Assembly (NCBI GenBank): GCA_947246775.1
Contig: CAMXTM010000162.1
Location: 1-5,535 of the forward strand
Source: an uncultured Clostridium sp.
Lineage (GTDB): Bacteria > Bacillota > Clostridia > Lachnospirales > Anaerotignaceae
Direction of reading: 5' to 3'
DNA length: 5,535 nucleotides
The stretch's first letter is position 1. Each line of letters begins with the position of its first letter. The notes beneath the pieces were generated by a model. The model saw only the letters and a list, made by a program, of their open reading frames with translations. It was not told the origin of the DNA and did not search any database. The position numbers and the translations under genes were made by a program. This document shows positions 1-2,912 of this stretch, piece by piece.

Positions 1-1136
1 CCCAATTCTATACCCATTTGACGTACCTCATCTTTAAAAAGCAATCTCAACGGCTCAATCAATTCTTCAAAATCCACAACATCAGGCAAGCCACCTACAT
101 TATGGTGTGATTTAATCACAGCACTATCTCCTAATCCACTTTCAATTACGTCTGGATAAATCGTACCCTGCACAAGATAATCCACTTTTCCGATTTTTTT
201 CGCTTCATCCTCAAACACTCTAATAAATTCTTCCCCTATTATTTTACGTTTTCTTTCTGGCTCAGTTACTCCTTTTAACTTATCCAAAAAGCGTTTTTGT
301 GCATTTGCTCTAACAAAATGAGAATCAAACAAATCACTAAAAACAGCCTCTACTTCATCGCCCTCATTTTTTCTCATCAAGCCATTATCTACAAAAACAC
401 AAGTGAGCTGTTTTCCAACCGCTTTTGATACAAGTGCAGCAACAACGCTAGAATCTACACCACCGGAAAGCGCACAAAGCACTTTACCATTTCCCACTTG
501 TTCACGAATTGATTTTATTTGGTCTTGAATATAGTTTGTCATAGTCCACTGACCTGTACAACCACACACTTCATACAAAAAATTACGCAGCATTTCAGAA
601 CCTTTTGGGGTATGGTTTACTTCTGGGTGAAACTGTACACCATAAAATTTTTTTTGCTCACATTCAATTGCCGCAGCAGGACAAGTTGCTGTTTTTCCTA
701 TCACCTTAAATCCCTCTGGCAATTCTGTAACATAATCTGTATGGCTCATCCAACAAATTTCATTTTCATCAATTCCTTGAAACAATTTACTCTCTGTATC
801 AAAAGTTACTTCCGCTTTTCCATACTCACTTTTTGAACCTGCATTACCAACTTTTCCCCCCAATGTAAAAGCCATAAGCTGACAGCCATAGCAAATACCT
901 AGCACTGGTATGCCAAGTTGAAACAATTCTTCAGAACAACGTGGAGCATTTTTATCATACACGCTATTTGGTCCACCTGTAAAGATAATTCCTTTTGGGT
1001 TTTTTGCTTTAATTTCTTCTATTGATTTATTCCAAGATACTACCTCACAATATACATGATGTTCTCTAACACGTCTGGCAATTAGCTGATTATATTGACC
1101 GCCAAAATCTAATATCATAATTAATTCTTGATTCAT
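1..1136 (-). CDS. guaA: GMP synthase (glutamine-hydrolysing), N-terminal 378 residues, cut by the window edge
   Basis: The enzyme converts XMP to GMP using ATP and ammonia taken from glutamine, the last step of de novo guanine nucleotide synthesis in the cytoplasm. Seen in the translation: an N-terminal class I glutamine amidotransferase domain with the nucleophile Cys82 in GICYGCQ and the His170 and Glu172 partners in GVQFHPEV. This is followed by an ATP pyrophosphatase domain with the P-loop SGGVDSS at 224-230, then conserved stretches such as [12 protein letters not shown] (322-333) and [10 protein letters not shown] (342-351). Family members are about 510 residues, so roughly 130 C-terminal residues, mainly the dimerisation domain, are outside the window. 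The ATG at 1134-1136 is preceded at 6 nt by a GGAGG ribosome-binding site (1143-1147), which fixes the start. The frame is open to the edge with no damage. A private promoter and a leader hairpin lie just upstream. The identification is very secure. Confidence 0.98.
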   Translation of the reverse strand, partial: MNQELIMILDFGGQYNQLIARRVREHHVYCEVVSWNKSIEEIKAKNPKGIIFTGGPNSVYDKNAPRCSEELFQLGIPVLGICYGCQLMAFTLGGKVGNAGSKSEYGKAEVTFDTESKLFQGIDENEICWMSHTDYVTELPEGFKVIGKTATCPAAAIECEQKKFYGVQFHPEVNHTPKGSEMLRNFLYEVCGCTGQWTMTNYIQDQIKSIREQVGNGKVLCALSGGVDSSVVAALVSKAVGKQLTCVFVDNGLMRKNEGDEVEAVFSDLFDSHFVRANAQKRFLDKLKGVTEPERKRKIIGEEFIRVFEDEAKKIGKVDYLVQGTIYPDVIESGLGDSAVIKSHHNVGGLPDVVDFEELIEPLRLLFKDEVRQMGIEL

Positions 1137-1175
1137 TTTTTACCTCCATTTTTATGTACTTCCCATTCCAAAAGC

Positions 1176-1199
1176 AAAAAAGCCGTAAAATATTACGGC
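1176..1199 (-). terminator. Intrinsic-terminator-like hairpin between the DUF1836 gene and guaA, inside the guaA leader
   Basis: On the minus strand a perfect 7-bp stem (GCCGTAA / TTACGGC, arms 1193-1199 and 1182-1188) with a 4-nt loop is followed at once by six T residues (1181-1176). The plus strand has no comparable T-run, so the hairpin acts on minus-strand transcripts. It lies about 75 nt after the DUF1836 stop and can end that transcript. It also lies downstream of the predicted guaA promoter, so it would sit about 11 nt into the guaA leader RNA and could act as an attenuator. The structure is clear; which role it has is inference. Confidence 0.75.
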
Positions 1200-1216
1200 A
1201 ATTTATCATTACTATT

Positions 1217-1245
1217 ATCATACCACAGCAAGTGGTTTTGTACAA
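1217..1245 (-). promoter_or_regulatory. Predicted guaA promoter (TTGTAC - 17 bp - TATGAT, extended -10)
   Basis: The -35 candidate TTGTAC is at 1240-1245 and the -10 candidate TATGAT at 1217-1222, exactly 17 bp apart. The -10 carries the extended TGn element (TGG before TATGAT). The predicted start is near 1210, giving a leader of about 73 nt before the guaA ATG. The -35 matches only TTG of the consensus; the -10 matches five of six. Within the spacer there is a 5-bp inverted repeat ACCAC-N5-GTGGT (1222-1236) that could be a binding site for a regulator, or chance. Confidence 0.55.
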
Positions 1246-1275
1246 TAACAAAAAAAGATATTTTAATGATTATTT

Positions 1276-1881
1276 TTATTTAGAAGAAACTTTTTTTATG
1301 GCAAAATGAGCATCTAATATCTTTTCTGCTATTCTCTTTTCTGTATTTGATTGTATTACCAACTGCAATACTACAATGATATTTTGAATCATTTCATTTT
1401 CATATTGATGACATTCAAGCAAGGGAGTTACATTTGCCATATAACTATTATCTAATATCATATTCATATTTTTTTCATTTTGTTGTTGTAGTTTTACAAA
1501 ATCACTGTAAATTCTTTCTAAAATAGGAGATTTTGCATTTTTTGTTAATTCTTCTGTCACAGGTTTCAAAAGTCTGCTAATGTCTGCTATAGAAAGTATC
1601 GATTTTAAATGATAAATCATAATTAAAAGCATAATATGATTTTTGGTATATTTCTTTTTTATGGGAGGGGGCAAGATTTTTGCTTTTGCATAGTTATTAA
1701 TCATTGTTTTTGTTAAAATTTTATCAATTTTATTTCTCTTACAGTCAGCTAAAGCATTTTCTATAAATGTTGTCACTTGGTCCATATATAAATCTATGTT
1801 TGGTATAGACTCTATTGGCACAATATAATGACTGTCTAATATCTTTGCAATCTGTTCTGTAATGTTTTTTTGTTCTTTCAT
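1276..1881 (-). CDS. DUF1836 family protein, putative MerR-like DNA-binding regulator
   Basis: The 201-residue protein fits the DUF1836 family, which is widespread in Firmicutes and has no settled function that I know of. The diagnostic core runs from about residue 27 to 106. It begins with IDLYMDQVTTFI (29-40) and continues into LTKTMINNYAKAKILPPP (56-73), which reads as a MerR-like winged helix-turn-helix with its recognition segment. The KKKYTKNHIMLLIMIYHLK segment (75-93) and SIADISRLL (97-105) follow. The C-terminal half (about 110-201) is helical and charged and may serve in dimerisation or ligand sensing. No membrane helix or signal peptide is convincing. The ATG at 1879-1881 has an AGGTGA ribosome-binding site at 1888-1893 with 6-nt spacing. 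The gene is divergent from trhA, and its promoter spacer is filled by a palindrome, which suggests autoregulation (inference). Family assignment is good; function is not established. Confidence 0.85.
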   Translation of the reverse strand: MKEQKNITEQIAKILDSHYIVPIESIPNIDLYMDQVTTFIENALADCKRNKIDKILTKTMINNYAKAKILPPPIKKKYTKNHIMLLIMIYHLKSILSIADISRLLKPVTEELTKNAKSPILERIYSDFVKLQQQNEKNMNMILDNSYMANVTPLLECHQYENEMIQNIIVVLQLVIQSNTEKRIAEKILDAHFAIKKVSSK

Positions 1882-1931
1882 ACTGTTTCACCTGTTTTAT
1901 TAAAATTTACATTTAAAAATAACATACCTTT

Positions 1932-1960
1932 ATTATATAGTATTATAAACTATGTATCAA
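1932..1960 (-). promoter_or_regulatory. Predicted promoter of the DUF1836 gene (TTGATA - 17 bp - TATAAT)
   Basis: The -35 TTGATA (1955-1960, five of six consensus) and the -10 TATAAT (1932-1937, perfect) are separated by 17 bp. The predicted start is near 1925, about 44 nt before the ATG. This is a near-consensus vegetative (sigma-A) promoter. Its spacer is almost completely occupied by the inverted repeat at 1937-1953, so a protein bound there would compete with RNA polymerase. Confidence 0.7.
1937..1953. promoter_or_regulatory. Operator-like inverted repeat 1 (ATAGT-N7-ACTAT)
   Basis: The 17-bp sequence has perfect 5-bp arms ATAGT (1937-1941) and ACTAT (1949-1953) separated by 7 bp. It sits in the -35/-10 spacer of the DUF1836 promoter, the classical position for a MerR-type operator. 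The same architecture recurs at 2025-2041. AT-rich DNA forms palindromes easily, so binding is inference. Confidence 0.4.
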
Positions 1961-1979
1961 TAAAAAAAGTGAATTTCTG

Positions 1980-2008
1980 TTGTAAAAATAGTATAATAGT
2001 ATTATAAT
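1980..2008 (+). promoter_or_regulatory. Predicted trhA promoter (TTGTAA - 17 bp - TATAAT)
   Basis: The -35 TTGTAA (1980-1985, four of six) and the -10 TATAAT (2003-2008, perfect) are 17 bp apart. The predicted start is near 2015, giving a leader of about 50 nt. Other TATAAT strings at 2014-2019 and 2041-2046 have no good -35 at the proper distance. The last of these would start transcription inside or beside the ribosome-binding site. Confidence 0.6.
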
Positions 2009-2024
2009 ATCAATATAATACTAT
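1996..2024. promoter_or_regulatory. Long operator-like inverted repeat 2 over the trhA -10 and start site
   Basis: Perfect 11-bp arms ATAGTATTATA (1996-2006) and TATAATACTAT (2014-2024) flank a 7-bp spacer. The left arm is the same 11-mer found at 1937-1947 in the DUF1836 promoter. The repeat covers the trhA -10 hexamer and its predicted start, so a bound protein should block transcription. In RNA it would form only a weak A/U hairpin near the 5' end and it has no T-run, so a DNA-level role is more likely. Confidence 0.45.
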
Positions 2025-2041
2025 CTAGTTTTAAAAACTAT
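2025..2041. promoter_or_regulatory. Operator-like inverted repeat 3 (CTAGT-N7-ACTAT)
   Basis: This 17-bp element has the same spacing as repeat 1. Its inner part is a 7-bp palindrome, TAGTTTT / AAAACTA, around one central base (2026-2040). It lies in the trhA leader, 25 bp before the ATG and just upstream of the ribosome-binding site. It could be a second downstream operator. Its meaning rests on similarity to the two other sites. Confidence 0.35.
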
Positions 2042-2065
2042 ATAATATGGTTAGGAGTGATTATC

Positions 2066-2728
2066 ATGAAAAATAACAAACGAAACTTTCAAATTAAAGA
2101 GCCTGTCAATGCTCTCACTCATTTTTTAGGATTTTTAATGTCAATCCCTATTTTAATTGCGCTTGTCACAAAAGCAATGAAAGAAACTTCACCTACAGCA
2201 ATCATTGCTTTTTTGATATTTGGCATTTCTCTACTGCTTTTATACGGCGCAAGCACCATTTATCACACCTTAAACATTTCCCCAAAAGGTACAGCATTAC
2301 TCAGGCGCATTGACCACATGATGATATTTATACTAATCGCTGGAACATACACGCCCGTTTGTCTTATTCCACTCAGAGGAAAATGGGGCTGGACGCTCCT
2401 AGCAGCAGTATGGGGCTTTGCCATCGCTGGCATTTTACTAAAAATTTTCTGGCTAAACGCCCCAAGATGGTTTTCAACCCTACTCTATGTTGTCATGGGC
2501 TGGCTCGTTTTAGTCGCATTTGTACCACTCGAAAAAGCAATTCCTTTCAGCGGCATTGTCCTACTCGCAGCTGGCGGCATCACCTACACCATAGGCGCCC
2601 TTATTTACGCCATAAAATGGTCAAAACTAAAACTAAAATATTTTGGATTCCACGAAATATTTCATCTCTTTGTCATGGGCGGAACTGCCCTACACGTGCT
2701 TTTTATGTTTCAATATGTACTCCCATAA
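2066..2728 (+). CDS. trhA: Hemolysin III family (TrhA/YqfA-like, PAQR-type) integral membrane protein
   Basis: The 220-residue protein belongs to the HlyIII branch of the PAQR/CREST membrane families. Bacterial members have been linked to membrane fluidity and energetics; hemolysis is only a historical name. Seen: seven hydrophobic segments at about 20-37, 45-62, 84-101, 109-127, 136-153, 160-180 and 200-217, and the family signature residues. These are Glu12, Asn15 and His19 (KEPVNALTHFLG), Ser63 and His67 (GASTIYHTL), Asp83 (RIDHMMIF), TYTP at 94-97 and the C-terminal His196 and His200 (HEIFHLFV). In this superfamily the His/Asp set is thought to bind zinc. Length is typical. I chose the ATG at 2066 because AGGAG at 2053-2057 stands 8 nt before it; the GTG at 2057 in the same frame overlaps that ribosome-binding site. 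The gene is monocistronic and divergent from the DUF1836 gene. The assignment is firm; substrate or enzymatic activity is unknown. Confidence 0.95.
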   Translation: MKNNKRNFQIKEPVNALTHFLGFLMSIPILIALVTKAMKETSPTAIIAFLIFGISLLLLYGASTIYHTLNISPKGTALLRRIDHMMIFILIAGTYTPVCLIPLRGKWGWTLLAAVWGFAIAGILLKIFWLNAPRWFSTLLYVVMGWLVLVAFVPLEKAIPFSGIVLLAAGGITYTIGALIYAIKWSKLKLKYFGFHEIFHLFVMGGTALHVLFMFQYVLP

Positions 2729-2730
2729 TC

Positions 2731-2774
2731 AAAAAGGGATGCACCCCAAGCAATAGGTGCATCCCTAAAAAAAA
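2731..2774 (-). terminator. Strong hairpin after trhA, best read as terminator of the surface-protein transcript
   Basis: An 11-bp perfect stem (AGGGATGCACC at 2735-2745 and GGTGCATCCCT at 2756-2766) closes a 10-nt loop. It is flanked by A-runs on both sides of the plus strand (2731-2735 and 2767-2774). Plus-strand RNA would therefore have hairpin then A-run. Minus-strand RNA has hairpin then a run of four to five U, the intrinsic-terminator arrangement. It lies about 150 nt after the surface-protein stop and only 6 nt after the trhA stop. Bidirectional action cannot be excluded. Confidence 0.65.
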
Positions 2775-2820
2775 TGAAAAAATATCAAGCTAACTTAGTG
2801 TTTCTAATTTTGTTTTCATT

Positions 2821-2885
2821 GGGACGACAGTGCCTGCCTGCTGCAATCCCCTTGCAGCAGACCCCCGCACCGCTTTTATTTTTAT
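2821..2885 (+). terminator. GC-rich hairpin element, possible trhA terminator
   Basis: The inner stem is 9 bp (CTGCTGCAA 2838-2846, TTGCAGCAG 2852-2860) with a TCCCC loop. An outer 4-bp stem GTGC (2830-2833) / GCAC (2867-2870) is separated from it by an internal loop. A T-rich tract starts at 2874, so on the plus strand it can pass as a terminator for trhA. The T-tract is interrupted and three bases from the outer stem, so this is only moderate. GGGA at 2821-2824 could pair with the TCCC of the loop, giving a pseudoknot. The block is far richer in G+C than everything around it. Confidence 0.4.
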
Positions 2886-2912
2886 TGTGTTTTATGTTTT
2901 TAGTTGTTTAGA

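Noticed and set aside
519..836. Plus-strand open frame of 105 codons
   Set aside because: It lies wholly antisense to well-conserved guaA coding sequence and has no recognisable domain.
1137..1210. Purine riboswitch controlling guaA
   Set aside because: The predicted leader is about 73 nt, much of it taken by the hairpin and ribosome-binding site; no three-way-junction aptamer pattern is visible.
2057..2065. GTG at 2057 as start of trhA
   Set aside because: It overlaps the AGGAG ribosome-binding site that is ideally spaced for the ATG at 2066.
2359..2793. Plus-strand open frame of 144 codons overlapping trhA in another frame
   Set aside because: It overlaps conserved trhA membrane helices, has a basic low-sense composition, and runs into the hairpin after trhA.
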